DNA from: Fistulifera solaris
Taxonomy: Eukaryota > Bacillariophyta > Bacillariophyceae > Naviculales > Stauroneidaceae
Length of the DNA stretch: 64,000 bases
NCBI GenBank assembly: GCA_030295235.1
Contig: AP026126.1
Location: 930,001-994,000 of the forward strand
Reading direction: 5' to 3'
The notes under the pieces were generated by a model. It was not told the DNA's origin. It worked only from the letters and a program-made list of their open reading frames with translations, and made no database searches. The translations under genes were made by a program, and so were the position numbers. Below, in pieces: positions 1 through 13,362 of the stretch (position 1 is the first letter of the stretch; each line of letters starts with the position of its first letter).

Positions 1-457
1 GCAATTCCTCGAGACGGTCTATGGACGGGGGTTTTTGAGGGTTGAATCGATTCAGCATTTCGGCGGGAGAAAGACCCAAATCAAGTGCACGAGCATCGTC
101 CTCTGACTCTAAAACATCACTATCGTCGCTATGCTCTGCTTCATAAGAAATATCTTCGCCCAATTCTAAATCCAAAGTGCTACCACCCCGCGAAATCGAA
201 TCCCGTTTCTCAAATTCTTCTCGATGCGGAAACATCTCCGCTATCGACTGGGCTGTAATATATTCCACGCGTTTATCTACTTCATCATCCATCCCATCTG
301 TCGACGCCCAATGCGCCAATACAGGCCGTGAACTGAAATCGGTTTGACGAAACGACAAGGCCAATTCGTTGACGGCGCGGTGTCTACGCGAAGCCCCTTG
401 CCGCCACAAGCGCACATGTTGCGCGGTCCGCCTCGATATCACTATAGCTGCTTGCAT
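1..457 (-). CDS. Partial unknown protein, N-terminal 152 residues
   Basis: An open frame starts at the ATG at 457 and runs leftwards off the window edge without a stop, so only the N-terminus is seen. It begins MQAAIVISRRTAQHVRLWRQ, rich in Arg and Ala and lacking acidic residues for about 30 residues, which resembles a mitochondrial presequence. It then becomes very acidic (runs such as EHSDDSDVLESEDD) and ends near SPAEMLNRFNPQKPPS. I do not recognise the family. It is divergent from the SF3B2 gene, with about 240 bases between the starts. The uninterrupted frame and the coding-like codon use support a real gene. Confidence 0.6.
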   Translation of the reverse strand, partial: MQAAIVISRRTAQHVRLWRQGASRRHRAVNELALSFRQTDFSSRPVLAHWASTDGMDDEVDKRVEYITAQSIAEMFPHREEFEKRDSISRGGSTLDLELGEDISYEAEHSDDSDVLESEDDARALDLGLSPAEMLNRFNPQKPPSIDRLEEL

Positions 458-698
458 GTCTTGTAGTGAATTATTCTATGCATGGACAAGTGTTGCGACT
501 TCTTGTTTCTCATAACCTTTTGGTTGACACGGAACAATTTTTTTTTGCTGAGAGAGAATGGCCGCGCTTATTTTCTGCGAGAGCTGAGCCAGTCGAAACG
601 AAAGCGGATGCACTGACGGACGACGGCCAGTATCCTAATGTAAATATAAAAAGAACTGTAGAATGGAATGTTGAGATGCGTGGACGTAGCAGTAACCG

Positions 699-2392
699 AT
701 GGCGGACGGACGCCTGATCGAAGCCGCAACTCCTTGCACCTCGTTACGTAGAAATAACAAGGGAGATGCATTTCAGATCGGCGGAGGTTTCTTGCTACTG
801 ATTATCAACAGCAACTCATTGTTACAACAGTCTAGGCGTATTAGAATGGGTGTATCTACTGCAGAAAAGAATCGACGAAAGCGAGAGCGCAAAAACAAGA
901 GCGCGAGGCCCAGAAGAAAGTCGACGATGACGCCCGTGACGACGCCGACCGTCCCAGTGAGGAGGAAGTAGAAATTGAGTACATTGCGGAACCAATCCCG
1001 GAAATAAAAGAATTTGAAACATTTCAACGCTTTCAGCAATTAGTGAACCTTGCTTTAGCCGAAAAAGGCAACGAAGACATCAAAAATAGGGCAAATGGCG
1101 ATGATTTCGAGGACGACTCGGACGGCAAAAACAAACTCATCAGCAAACGCAAGTTACGCGAATCACTGAGACCTTCCATCGCCACACTAAAACAACAAGT
1201 AAAAAGACCGGATCTCGTCGAGGCACATGACGTTACTGCGGCAGATCCCTTCTTTCTAATTGAGCTAAAGGCTGTCCCAGGGACAGTACCTGTTTCGCGA
1301 CATTGGGGTCGCAAGCGAAAGTATCTGCAAGGAAAAAGAGGCTTCGAAAAACCACCATTTCAGCTTCCTGATTTTATTGTGAGGACCGGTATCACGGATA
1401 TTCGTGATTCCGTTGCAGCGGATGAGGCCAAGATGTCAGCGAAGCAGAAGAATCGCGCACGAGTAGCACCCAAGATGGGTGCCATCGACGTCGATTATCG
1501 GACACTTCACGACGCGTTCTTCAAATATCAAACAAAGCCTAAGTCTCTTACAAAGTTTGGTGATACGTACTACGAAGGAAAAGAATTGGAAGTGAATATT
1601 AAGATAAAACCTGGAGGCCCGCTGAGTACCAAATTACGAGAAGCTCTAGGAATGACTTCCGAAACGTCACCCCCGCCGTGGTTGATCAACATGCAGCGAT
1701 ATGGTCCACCGCCTACATACCCGATGCTCATCATCCCAGGGCTCAATGCCCCACTACCAACTCCTGATTGTGTTTACGGATATCATCCAGGTGGATGGGG
1801 CAAACCACCTGTAGACAATTATGGTCGTCCATTATACGGTGGCAACCCATTTGACCCTCCTGGATCCAGCGCCGCGAAAGAGACCGAACAGACGACATTA
1901 GTCACGAGCGATGGGAAAACGATTCAAAAGGCGCTATGGGGTGCATTGCCTGTTGGTGCTGTTGTTGTAGAAGAGTCAGAGGAAGAATCGAGCGATGAGG
2001 AAATGGACGAATCTTCCGAAGAAGAAGGGGAGGAGAATGAAGCAGTGAAAGATATGGAGAACGGCATTGAGTCAGTCTTACCGCCCCCTCCCAGTATTAT
2101 GCCTACTCCCACAGCGGTCGATCTACGCAAACAGCCAGGTGACGAAACACCAGTCCCTTCCGCGCCCAAGCAACTTTATCAAGTTGTCGAACAGAGCCGT
2201 GCCGGCGCAGATCGGAACAAAGGTGCAGTCTTTGCGTCCGAGGTGGCGTACGTTTTGCCTGGGACACAAGCAACTGCTGCTCAAATCCCAGACGGAATTG
2301 AAAGTGTTTTAGGCAAAGGCGCTCCATCGGGGGCGAAACGCAAACGTAAGGACGACGATGAAGATGAATTGGACAAGAATTTCAAATTTTAG
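699..2392 (+). CDS. SF3B2: Splicing factor 3B subunit 2 (SF3B2/SAP145/Cus1), apparent frameshift
   Basis: This is a core subunit of the U2 snRNP SF3b complex, which holds the branch-point interaction in the nucleus. The DUF382 and PSP domains are clear: LVEAHDVTAADPFFL, VPVSRHWGRKRKYLQGKRG, PPPWLINMQRYGPPPTYP and YGYHPGGWGKPPVDNYG. An acidic Ser/Glu stretch and a basic tail ending DDDEDELDKNFKF follow. The conserved N-terminal block VEIEYIAEP lies in a different frame from NRRKRERK just upstream. One more A in the A5 run near 891-895 would join them, so I treat the break as an assembly error. The start is uncertain: 699 is the first ATG after an in-frame stop, and 846 (MGVSTAEKN) also fits. 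Lengths are about 564 or 515 residues, shorter than the human protein. Confidence 0.9.
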
Positions 2393-2449
2393 TTAGTCAC
2401 AAGAGATAATGCTAGTTAGAAAATCATCTTGGTTTTACTCTCACTAGGC

Positions 2450-3924
<1,475 letters not shown>

Positions 3925-4307
3925 TTTTGAAGCTTATAACAATATGCTGATGAGACGATAAAGTGTAAAGTAATAGGAGTGGAGAAGTGAGAAAACGATG
4001 GACCGCAAAACAGCTCACAATCATTTTATCACCGCGGGGATCGGATGATGGGGGCAATATTTTACTATAATATTAAAAGTAGTCTAGTTCAGAAGGTGCA
4101 GATTGGATAGGGAGGAATATTGAATTTTTAGAAAAATACCAGCAATGAGAACCGATCTCATTATTTATTCATGCATCCTGCGTCATCACAGCAGTCCTTT
4201 CTCGAACGACGATCGATGTCGTCCGCCTTATTTCGTTTCTTCTCTATCAATCAATCGATCAATAGAATCATCGATGTAACGGTGTATTTTGCAACCTCCC
4301 TGTTTAC
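3925..4307. promoter_or_regulatory. Shared divergent promoter region, ADH5 / glyoxalase II
   Basis: 383 bases separate the two ATGs of head-to-head genes that both act on glutathione adducts. The stretch holds AT-rich DNA near 4055-4080 and a cluster of ATCAATC / ATCGATC repeats at 4246-4275, just upstream of the glyoxalase start. No canonical TATA box is obvious. A shared bidirectional promoter is an inference from the geometry. Confidence 0.5.
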
Positions 4308-5343
4308 ATGATGCATTCAGTCTTTAGCATACAGAAGAAACATCGACTTTTCACCCAAACCGCCGCACTACTCACTCTCGTTTCTCTTAGAGCACCAACA
4401 CATACTTCCGCCTTTGCACCCTCTTCCCTTCTTCTTCCATCCGTCGTTACCCCGCTCTTCCTTTCGACTGCCGCTACCATGCCCGAAACACTCCAAGTCG
4501 TACAATTGCCTTGTCTCAAGGACAATTATGGATATCTCCTACACGATACGACCACTGGTGCTACGGCCGCGATCGATACACCCGAAGCCGGACCCTACCA
4601 AGCCGAACTTCGTGCCCGCGGTTGGACCTTGACGCATATTTTCAATACACATCATCATTGGGATCATACGGGAGGGAACTTGGAGCTGAAATCGTCCGAT
4701 GTATTGATTTATGGGCCCGCGACGGAAACAATTCCGGGGATAGATCGGCCGTTGCGGGGAGAAGATGAATTCGAGTTTGGGGGATCCAAGGTGCAAGTCA
4801 TTGATGTGGGAGGTCACACGAAAGGGCATATTGCGTACTACTTCCCTGACGAAAGAAAAGTGTTTGTAGGAGATTCTCTATTTGCTTTAGGTTGTGGGAA
4901 AATGTTTGAAGGAACTCCCGAGCAATTTTGGAGCAGTTTGAAGCGTTTACGCAATCTTCCCGATGAAACGATGGTATATTGGTAAGTCGTTTGCTTCACA
5001 GAGATGCACGTCTTGTCACGCGAAGATGGACTAATTTAATGTTCATGAAAAAAAACTGATCCAAAATAGCGCCCACGAGTACACGCAATCGAACGCCAAG
5101 TTTGCGCAAAGCGTCGAACCGGGTAACGCCGAGCTCCTGGAACGTGTGAAAGTAATTGCCGCTCAACGAGCCCGAGGACAATCCACGGTTCCTAGTTCTA
5201 TGGGACTCGAGAAACGAACCAATCCCTTTTTGCGATGTGATGTTAGCGACGAACTCCGCGCCAACGTCGGCGTTCGAGCAGGAGATTCCGATGCCGAAGC
5301 TTTTGCCAAAGTACGTCAAGCGAAAGATACCTTTAGGGGTTAA
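4308..5343 (+). CDS. HAGH: Glyoxalase II (hydroxyacylglutathione hydrolase), plastid-addressed
   Basis: This binuclear-metal beta-lactamase-fold hydrolase cleaves S-D-lactoylglutathione to lactate and GSH, the last step of methylglyoxal detoxification. Exons are 4308-4981 and 5070-5343, joined within the Cys codon of CAHEYT. The metal-binding THHHWDH is at residues 114-120, GGHTKGH at 168-174 and VGDSLF at 188-193. The N-terminus has a hydrophobic segment (TAALLTLVSL) followed by TSAFAPSS at residues 33-40. This is a good match to the diatom ASAFAP plastid signal, with Phe at the predicted +1 position. A second Met at residue 58 (MPETLQ) begins a normal-length cytosolic enzyme, so dual use of starts is possible. 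No frameshifts; 315 residues. Confidence 0.93.
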
Positions 5344-5986
5344 CTGATTAAACAAAATATATACACGTATCAGCACCGATGGCTTATCTACAAAATCAGT
5401 GGTGATCCATCGAGGGTAAGCGGAGTCGCAAGGTTGATATCGTTTTTTTGCACTCAGCTGAATGAAATGGCAAATGGACACAAACGAGCTTAGATAGGTC
5501 TTCACTTGTTGATGTCTTTGTAGGACTAATTGAGACTATACATATTGACATGCTGTGTCTACGACGACATTCGTTACGAATGAACTAAAATGTTGACGCT
5601 ACAATTGCCCACCAACTCCCAACAAGTCTTTGTGCGAGTATTTGATGTCGTCAATGGAGTCGCTGTTTCACTGATGATGTTTTTGGATAAAGTAGAGAAG
5701 CATTTTCTTTGTTGCTTTTTATTTACTAAGTACTCCGTATCTTTAATTGGCGAAATAATCGTGAAGGCGTCAAGGTGACTTTTTGTGACTCGAATGAGAT
5801 GCAGTCCCGGCATTCGTTGCCTATTTTTATTACTCCGGGTATACTTTGAATTTTCAGCGTGTCACCAAACTATTGTTGAGAAAGCAACTATTATTATCAA
5901 TCAATCGAGTTGTAGTATCTGGCCGATGATTTTGTTGTCACTATACTAATAACTCTTCTCTAGAGTGTCTGAGAAAACAACAAAGC
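5344..5986. other. Intergenic, no gene seen
   Basis: The stretch is AT-rich and lies between two genes on the same strand. The short open frames here have no recognisable protein and no splice context. I see nothing beyond presumable 3' and 5' untranslated sequence. Confidence 0.6.
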
Positions 5987-6801
5987 ATGTCGTTGGGTGA
6001 AGCCGAGCAAGTGCTTGTCGAATTTTTGCAAACATGCGCCGACTTTGAGACAGCTCCTCCCCGTGTCGTTTGCCCACTGTGTCGAACATCTCGCGCCATC
6101 TACTGCCCTACGTGTTATCAAATTCTGATTGAAAAGTCACAATGGCCTGAGGGTATTCAACATCTGCGGCTGCCGTTTCACCTTGATATACTGTTAGACG
6201 ATCGACGAACTTCGGCTACCGGTATTCCAGTGGGCAGTATATTCGGTTGCTCCCCGCTTTCCCGAAAATCATCAGACCCTGTTCGTATATTTGACTGCGA
6301 AAAGAATTAGATGAACTTCCATCATCCTACGGACCCAATACATACCTTTTGTTTCCGGGAGAGTCATCGCAACCGGTCTCGTACGTCGCTCAACATGGCA
6401 AAATTGATCGCGTGGTCGTCTTGGACTGCAAATGGCAACAAACGAGCATACGAATGCATCCTTCTGTAAAAGATCTACCTCAAATTCATTTGGACAGCTG
6501 TCCGCAACATAGTTACTTTTGGCGATGGCACAATGCAGGAGAGGGACGGGTCTCAACAGTCGAAGCCATTTACTTTTGTGCTTGGGACGTTGCGGCTTGT
6601 ATAGGGTGGAACGAGGACAAAAAACGAAATTTGGTGCATTTACTATGGTTGTTTGGTATTCAACGTGAAGTAATACGACGCAAATACGAGGAGGATGGAG
6701 GAGTTGTTCTACACGAACACATGCCTTTTACAGAAGAAGGCAAACAGTTTCAGCGCGACATGCGCAAACGTGTCGATGCTCACTCGAAAAAAGCACAATG
6801 A
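5987..6801 (+). CDS. DTWD1: DTW-domain tRNA-uridine aminocarboxypropyltransferase (DTWD1-like)
   Basis: Members of this SPOUT-related family transfer the 3-amino-3-carboxypropyl group of S-adenosylmethionine to uridine in tRNA (acp3U). The order of family motifs fits DTWD1: CPLCRTSRAIYCPTC (zinc-binding Cys), LPFHLDILLDDRRTSATGI, VVVLDCKWQQT (the DTW position reads DCKW) and the Ser-Thr segment RVSTVEAI. The frame changes near 6299-6303, where an A4 run would need one more A to continue KELDELPSSYGPNTYLLFPG in step with the second half. With that, the protein has 271 residues and no intron. Confidence 0.85.
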
Positions 6802-6861
6802 TTGTTCTCGAATTATTGAGCTATAAATTCTGTTTCCTTCATTTGTAATGTTCAATTCTTT

Positions 6862-7412
6862 TCAAGAATGATTGTAAAAGGAAATTAGCGTATCTGTTCG
6901 TTCCATCATCCGCACGACTCGTGTGGACATTTCTTTCTTCGTACTTTTAATTTCTTCCGTCGATATCACTTGATCAATTTGCGCTGCTAGTTGATCCAAA
7001 TCATGACTCAACAAAGCCAGGCTTTTTCGCAGATCGCGACCAGGCACATTTTGTTCCCACATTTGACGCAAAATCCGTGAGTGTGCGTCATCAATCGAAT
7101 CCAGACTCGCCCTTTCGAGTCCTTCCTCCATCGCACTCAGCGTTTTCTCTTTGCGTTCTAATTTAATGGCGATCGATTCTAAGGTCTGTTTGCGTTTTCG
7201 TATGTGGGGTGGATGAGGATCGCCTTCCCATATGTAAGTGAAAGCTCCCTTCCATCCATAGTCTCGCACGACGGGGTACAACCAAAAAGGGAAGCGGATA
7301 TCACGGCTGTGGCGGTCACTGCGGTGAGTGTTGTCGTCCAAGAGCGCTCTCTAGTGTTGTAATAATTGATGTCACTATATCCACGTCCGGAAAACATCAT
7401 TGTGGCCGACAT
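6862..7412 (-). CDS. Unknown small basic/coiled-coil protein
   Basis: The family is not recognised. From the ATG at 7412 the protein begins MSATMMFSGRGYSDINYYNT. After an apparent one-base loss near 7340 it continues with DIRFPFWLYPVVRDYGWKGA and a tail rich in Lys, Glu, Leu and Gln (for example RKRKQTLESIAIKLERKEK), predicted by eye as two long helices or a coiled coil. The total is about 183 residues. There is no signal peptide or membrane span. It is convergent with the DTWD1-like gene, with only 60 bases between stops. The aromatic segment before the coil suggests a conserved domain rather than random sequence, but no function can be given. Confidence 0.6.
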
Positions 7413-7687
7413 GATGCATCAATTACCTGGTATGAAAGGTGCGCGAGAGAATACAAAGTAATGAGACTTTTTATCAAACAGTCAAACTTAAACGCCAAAA
7501 ACAGCCTTTGTCTGTACTCCATCCGAAGACGAACGCACACCAGACGGAAGTACAGGACAAACAACAAAACAACCAAAGCGATGACGATCTTGTTGTTACT
7601 ACTTGTAGTTTAAAACCAATCACTGACATTTACTTTCATTCTACATCCTTGTGCTTCACAGCTACTACTTGAAAATCCTGATCGAAG

Positions 7688-8387
7688 ATGAAAAGAGTTG
7701 TTTCGTTCTTACTGCTGTGGCAAAGCTCTCTACATATCGCGCAAGCATTTTATGTCGCGACTCACGTCAGCCATTCTCGACACGGGCGCTCCCATCCAAT
7801 ATTACGGCTTCACCTGTCAGAGGAACCGAATATCTTTGAATCAAAAAAGCACGGACGAACCACTTTTGTCAGATGAAGAACTTTTGGCACAGAATCCTGA
7901 CTGGGACGATACAGTAGCTCGATTCAATACGGTACATTTGTCGGGCCGCATCGGGGCAGAGCCGAAAACCCGGTATTTTGACGATGGCAAAGTCGTCGTC
8001 AATTTAAACCTGGCAGTACAACGAAAGTATCACCCACTCGAACGCAAGCATTTCAATATTGCTTACGGACAAGAAGAGACGGACTGGTTTGGTCTTGAAA
8101 TCTGGGGACGAACGGCAGAATTTGCATCCAAATACGTAGATAAAGGCATGCGTGTCAGTGTCATCGGATCGTTGCAGGTTGATCAGTGGACAGACAAGGA
8201 AAGTGGTGAACCGCGCAGTCGAACGAAAGTGGTTGTACGGGAACTGGATATTATGGAAACGCGGGCCGAGGGTGATTTGAGGCGGTCGAAGCGATCTGGT
8301 AGCGGTAGCGGAGGAACCTCAAACTTCTTCTCAGAAGATGATTTCGGAGCATCCTCCGCTGGATCGGGCGGATTTTTTGACGATTGA
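7688..8387 (+). CDS. ssb: Single-stranded DNA-binding protein, organellar (plastid-addressed)
   Basis: This bacterial-type SSB with a single OB fold would coat single-stranded DNA during organelle replication and repair. The OB fold runs from NTVHLSGRIGAEPKTRYFDD through VVNLNLAVQRK, TDWFGLEIWGRTAEFASKYV, KGMRVSVIGSL and TKVVVRELDIM. The tail is Gly/Ser-rich with an acidic Asp-Asp end (GSGGFFDD), as in bacterial SSBs that recruit partners through the tip. The ATG at 7688 gives a signal-peptide-like start (VVSFLLLWQSSLHIAQAFYV) with an A-x-A-F cleavage motif, so plastid targeting is likely. An extra A in the A6 run near 7846 separates this leader from the OB frame. The corrected length is 232 residues. 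Confidence 0.88.
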
Positions 8388-9694
8388 AGGGCTTTTGTCC
8401 AGGAAAGACGCACGTGAACAAAACATATTATTCCTCCACGAATCATTTAGCGAACTATCAGCGCCGCTCTTACGGTATCTTGAGTTTCTATCGAATTGTC
8501 GTTTGTTAATATTGGTTCCAGCTTTCTCTCTCAAAAGGGTGGTGTTAACTCAACAGGCTCGATATTACATAGCTCTCGCGTTATTTCCTTCTCTCTTAGG
8601 GCAGTTAACTTCTGACATTATTAAGTCCGTAAATACCCACAAGTCTTTACCTAAAATAGGCGCTATCAACTGATAATATCTCATTTACTCTTTTCACGAA
8701 AAGTTTGCTCAACAACATCTAAAGTCCTCCCTGAGAAGAAGGGTATCATCTTATCTTTGTCGCGGATTAAGTCTACCGTATCGACCTGAACGAGCATTTG
8801 AGGCATTTCCTATAAATTTGAGTAAATGCTTCTGACCTGGAAAATCGTTGTTTTAATTCAAAAATGCAATAGTAAATTCTACTTATGAAAAAACATTACC
8901 GTATAATTCAACCAAAAAGAGAGGACGATAAAATTTAGTCTAGTTTCAGTCCTTCCTGGAAAGAGTTTAGATTGGTACCTGTAAGACATTTTACACTTGA
9001 TTAAAGTGAATGCGTCAACACTGCAGAGGTGTTTTCCAGTCTACCTCTCTGAGTAGGAAACGCAACTTCTGCTTGAGTCAAAAGAAACGATGTCGTCACA
9101 CCATTATGTACACTCAAGAGTGCATGACCCGCAATAGCCACGTTGAACATCCAATAGAAATCCAGGACCACTATGGTAAGTGACGTCGCTGTTGCAAAAG
9201 AACCGTTAAACTACGGTTAGCTGTTCTGTGTGACGCGCACTTTGAACAAGGGAGTGTAGCTTCTTCGCCATTCGGATTCGTTCTGCTCCGACTGCACCAC
9301 GATTTCCTCCAGCAATACCATTTGGCCGTTTTGATATCCTCTATAAAGTAGAAGCATTGAGCTGGACATTTTCTTTCCTCACTTCGGAGCGTGCTGGTTG
9401 TATGAAAGCATTGCATCCCTTCGACTTCGATCTCTTCGCTTGTCTCGCTTTTGTTAGTTGAGCTGACAGGATCGATAGCTTTTGGTTAACAAGGAGCCGG
9501 AACGTTGAACTCGAATGATACGGTCACCGTGAAGTTCGTTCTGTCGTTCAAATCTTGATTCACAAAAGATTCTTCTGTAAAGATTGACTCTGTTGCCTGT
9601 AGGGAATAAACAAACCCAGAATACTGCGATAGAAAAATCGAAGCAACAATTTTCGGTAGTTAAGGAGTTGATTGTGTGCATCGTATCGCCAGAA
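8388..9694. other. Intergenic, about 1.3 kb, no gene seen
   Basis: No convincing coding frame on either strand. A GTAAGT donor-like site near 9176 preceded by a short exon-like stretch could be part of a spliced 5' leader of the downstream zinc-finger gene, but no acceptor can be assigned. Confidence 0.5.
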
Positions 9695-11162
9695 ATGTCG
9701 ATGCCGCCGCTCTACGCAACTCCGACTGGACGAGGCGGGTCTGAACAACCAGAAGATTGCAGAGATTTCCTTCGAACTGGTCGCTGCAAATACGGAGCAT
9801 CATGCAAGTACAATCATCCTGCGAACGTTCAGAGCGGAGGAGGAATGAAGTCTCCGCTTGATCCATCGGAACCTTTGTTTCCACTGAGACCGAACGAGCC
9901 TCTTTGCCAGTATTACCTCAAGCACGGAACATGCAAGTTCGGGCAAGCCTGCAAATTTAATCATCCTCCGCATACATCTCAACGTGCAATTTTGAACGGT
10001 AACAGCATTGTTTTGATGAACATTGGACGTCAGAATGGCGAAACGCCGCAGTACGTTTTGAATCCGGATTCGTCAGTCCTTTTACAGGTTCTTCCGCAAC
10101 GCCCGGATGAGCCCGACTGCATTTACTTTTTGAAGAACGGAAGATGCAAATACGGAGCGACTTGCCGATACCATCATCCTTTAAACTATCACCAACAAAG
10201 AGCCGAGGAACAAAGAAGGCATCGAAATCAAATGTCACAACAAGGAGTACACTACGTCACCCAGCATGTTAGTGGAATGCCTCATCAGGGTCCCATTTAT
10301 CTGGACAATTCAATAGCGGTTGTTCCTGTCGATAGGGAAGGGCATCAATTGTATCAATATTCGTACATAAACAATTCCGATGGGTATTCGGCCCCGCTGG
10401 GATCGACTGTGCGAACGGAGCTCGCCTCATCTGCTTCATCTCTCGCGTCATCTTATGATGCAGCTCTCGAACAGATAGGGCATTCAGACAGGGGATCATC
10501 CAACTGGAATAGGACCCTTAGTGTAAACAGCTTAGGGGGAGAGCAGGGGGCCACCAAGGGGTGTCATGACTCATTCGGCAAGTGAAGGGCACATGGATAG
10601 AAGGCCCCGCGCAGCTTCTCATGGCAATACAACTGACTACATCTTCGAATCTAATAGTGGTCAGCTTCGTAGAATAAGTTCTGAAACTCCTATGAACGCT
10701 AACCCGTCACCCGTTGCAGGAAGTATGAACGGAGAGAGTTGGCAAGGTCAGCGTGGGCGATTCCTTCCGAAAAATCGCCGGGGAAGACACCGTGACGATG
10801 TCGAAGGTGGCTTCACTATGATGACATCTGCGTTACTGAACATGCTTGATACCACCGAAGAAGCATCTGGCGAAAATTTCAGCGACGAGGACAATTACCA
10901 TGCTCATCATCATTACTTGGCAGCCGACGAAGTCGACCACTCTCTTTTCGAGCGTCTGTCTTTGAACTCGGCGGCGCAAGGGGGAGGCTACGTCCCCAGC
11001 CCAGTTCCAAATACTACCGGTGGCAATCCAAATTGGCCCACCACTTGGGAAGGGCTATCTTATGACGATCAAGACCTACATTTAAGCATGTTGTCAAAGC
11101 GTGAGAGTGACAGGCGTCAGGGAAGTCCGAGTGAGAACAACGTGGGACTCTACCTCCCTTAG
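9695..11162 (+). CDS. Triple CCCH zinc-finger RNA-binding protein (plant ZFN type)
   Basis: Three C-x8-C-x5-C-x3-H fingers are seen: CRDFLRTGRCKYGASCKYNH, CQYYLKHGTCKFGQACKFNH and CIYFLKNGRCKYGATCRYHH. Each is preceded by the PLRPNEP / PQRPDEPD type linker typical of plant ZFN-like proteins, which bind RNA or nucleic acid. The C-terminal half is low complexity (Ser, His, Asn) with EDNYHAHHHYLAADEVDH. The start is the first ATG in frame, MSMPPLYATP. An extra G in the G5 run near 10545 breaks the frame. Downstream the reading continues PPRGVMTHSASEGHMDRRP to a stop at 11162, total 488 residues. A degraded copy of its middle section lies at 38481-38782. Confidence 0.85.
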
Positions 11163-11415
11163 ATTTTCTTTCATATAGATAATATGATTGGCGAATGCTA
11201 TCAGCCGATTTCGCGCGAAAGCCAATCGAGCTATCAATCTCTGTGCTATGCTTTGTTGAAAGCTATTCTCGAGACGGAGATATCTGAACTGAAGACGTTT
11301 AGAATGTACCAACTACAGCCACTGCTTAGAAATTCAACCTCAGTCCATTGAATGTATTTTTCCAATAGGTGAATTGTGTTTTCATTTTCTTTAGGATGCC
11401 TCATAGCATTTAATT

Positions 11416-13362
11416 TTACTTCACAACCGTCCCACCGGATGCGGTTGCAATGGCCGCTGTAGAGTAGATTATCGTCGCGCCATCAGCCCACTCAACGCGA
11501 AATCCGTATATCCCTTGCTTTAACACTCGTTTGGGCTGATTGCTAGGAGAAACCTTTGCGTTTGATTGATGAATTTTGACATCGGTATTTGTCGGCTCCG
11601 GTGAGATGGTTCGGAGAACATTGCCGTTCTTGGGATCACGAGCTCGGAGATCGGGAGGGCTGATTTGTTTTTGGGTTGCTCCAGACTCTGAGTAGAAACG
11701 GACCACGAACCGTTCGTCGCGTCCCAATTCCATAGTCGCTGTGGATAAATCAAATGATTCTTTTGCAGATCCGAAATGCACTTTCCCCACAATTTCATCT
11801 CGCTGTCCATACTGAAACTTTAAAAGAAACTCTGTTACTGTGTCGGCAAGTTGACCGAACGCTTCAAGCTCCAATTTCGACTCTTGCCCTCTCGACAGAC
11901 AGAAGGGGACGCTATTATCGATAGAAGAGTTCGTTGTCTGTGATATGGGCACGCGGATCGTGTGATGGCCATCTAGCGCACACATCTCGCTAGTATCGCC
12001 AAAGGGATAGTAACGCTTTCCGTCTCCCTTAATAAGTAAGGCCACGATAGGTGAGACGCTACTAACAGGATCAGCGATAATGCAACCAAAATATTACTCA
12101 CCTCAAAAAATGACATGTTCTCAACGACTGAAATTGTCGGCACGCCTAGGGACGTAAACATCTCAATACCTTTTCGTGTATCACTAATCGCTAGTTTCGA
12201 AGGCGTCGTGACAGCAACAGCTCCGCTGATTTGTAACTGTTGCAGAACTGCTAACTGCACATCTCCCGTGCCAGGTGGAAGGTCTAGCAGCAAAACATCT
12301 AGATCTCCCCAATCTGTGCTCTTCAATCTTTCAATGAAAGTAAGCCGTGATGTGTCAACTCAAGATATGCAATTAAAGCATGAGTAGTGACTTACAATTG
12401 AGTTACGACTTTCCCTACCAATGGGCCTCGCATGACAGCAGTTCCACTCTCTTTTCCCGATCCAGGCACGCCGCTCTAAGTGCACATGTCAGGTACATTT
12501 AAAATGGGGAGATTTTTAAATGCACGTTGTCTTACCTGTGAAGAGACGTACCCAAGAGAGAGTAGTTTGACCCCTTCATGATTGATAGGGTACACCATCC
12601 CTGGGCCACTGGGAGAAGGACGAACAGCAGTGTCTTTTGGGTCGACCAGAAGCGGTAACGATGGTCCGTAAATGTCCAAATCCAAAGTCCGACTCGCCCC
12701 CCTCGTGCGGCGAGCTCGTAGGCGAGGTTGACGGCGATGGTTGACTTTCCAACACCGCCTTTGCAAGAATACACAGTGACAACATGAGAAACGGACTGCA
12801 AACCAGGCCCAAGCATTTGCAAAAGCTCTTCCTTTCCTTCTGTTAAATGGAGCATGGCCGAAGTAGGCTTTGTGGCGATCGCCTCTACGTTGACATTAAG
12901 CTTCATTGTAGAGTTCATGGACACTTCTTTCGCCAGCCAAGCCGTAATCTCTGCTTCGAACTCCTCTTTGACTTTTGATTTGAGAGCGCTGATGTAAGGA
13001 TGAAGCATGGAAGGTAGTTTGAGCAATACTTGAAAGGTTCCGTCATCGGATATCGCCACACTCCGACTCAACCACCCAAGTTTGTCCAAGGTATGCTTCG
13101 TTACAGGATCTGAAACTGAAAATGCTACTTTCTTATATAAGTGTTCTTCCAAGTCAGCAATTTTTCGATTTGAAAGGTCCCACCGGCTTTTCGCATTTCG
13201 TTGTTTATCCTCATTTGAATAAGCTCGAGACCACGGCTTTTGGCGGTAAACAGAAAAATTCGGGATGGGGCGAAGGCGCAATGAAGGCTTACAACAACTA
13301 TGTAGCACTTTATAAGTTTGAACGTATGGTACCTTTAAAGAATGAGAGAAGAAATTGAGCAT
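11416..13362 (-). CDS. HCF101: HCF101-type Fe-S scaffold NTPase (DUF59 - MRP/NBP35 - DUF971)
   Basis: This P-loop ATPase carries and transfers [4Fe-4S] clusters. In plants HCF101 serves photosystem I and other plastid Fe-S proteins. Exons are 12536-13362, 12396-12475, 12102-12327 and 11416-12027. Domains in order are a MIP18/DUF59-like region around LKLPSMLHPYISALKSKVKE, an MRP domain with deviant Walker A CKGGVGKST, LDLDIYGPSLP, MRGPLVGKVVTQ and DVLLLDLPPGTGD, and a C-terminal DUF971-like GIYGFRVEWADGATIIY. Only the three-domain HCF101 group has this order. One T is missing near 12694 (GGRVG to LDLDIYG). The N-terminal 60 residues are basic and could be a mitochondrial or plastid leader; no clear ASAFAP motif is present. 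Length 581 residues. Confidence 0.88.
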
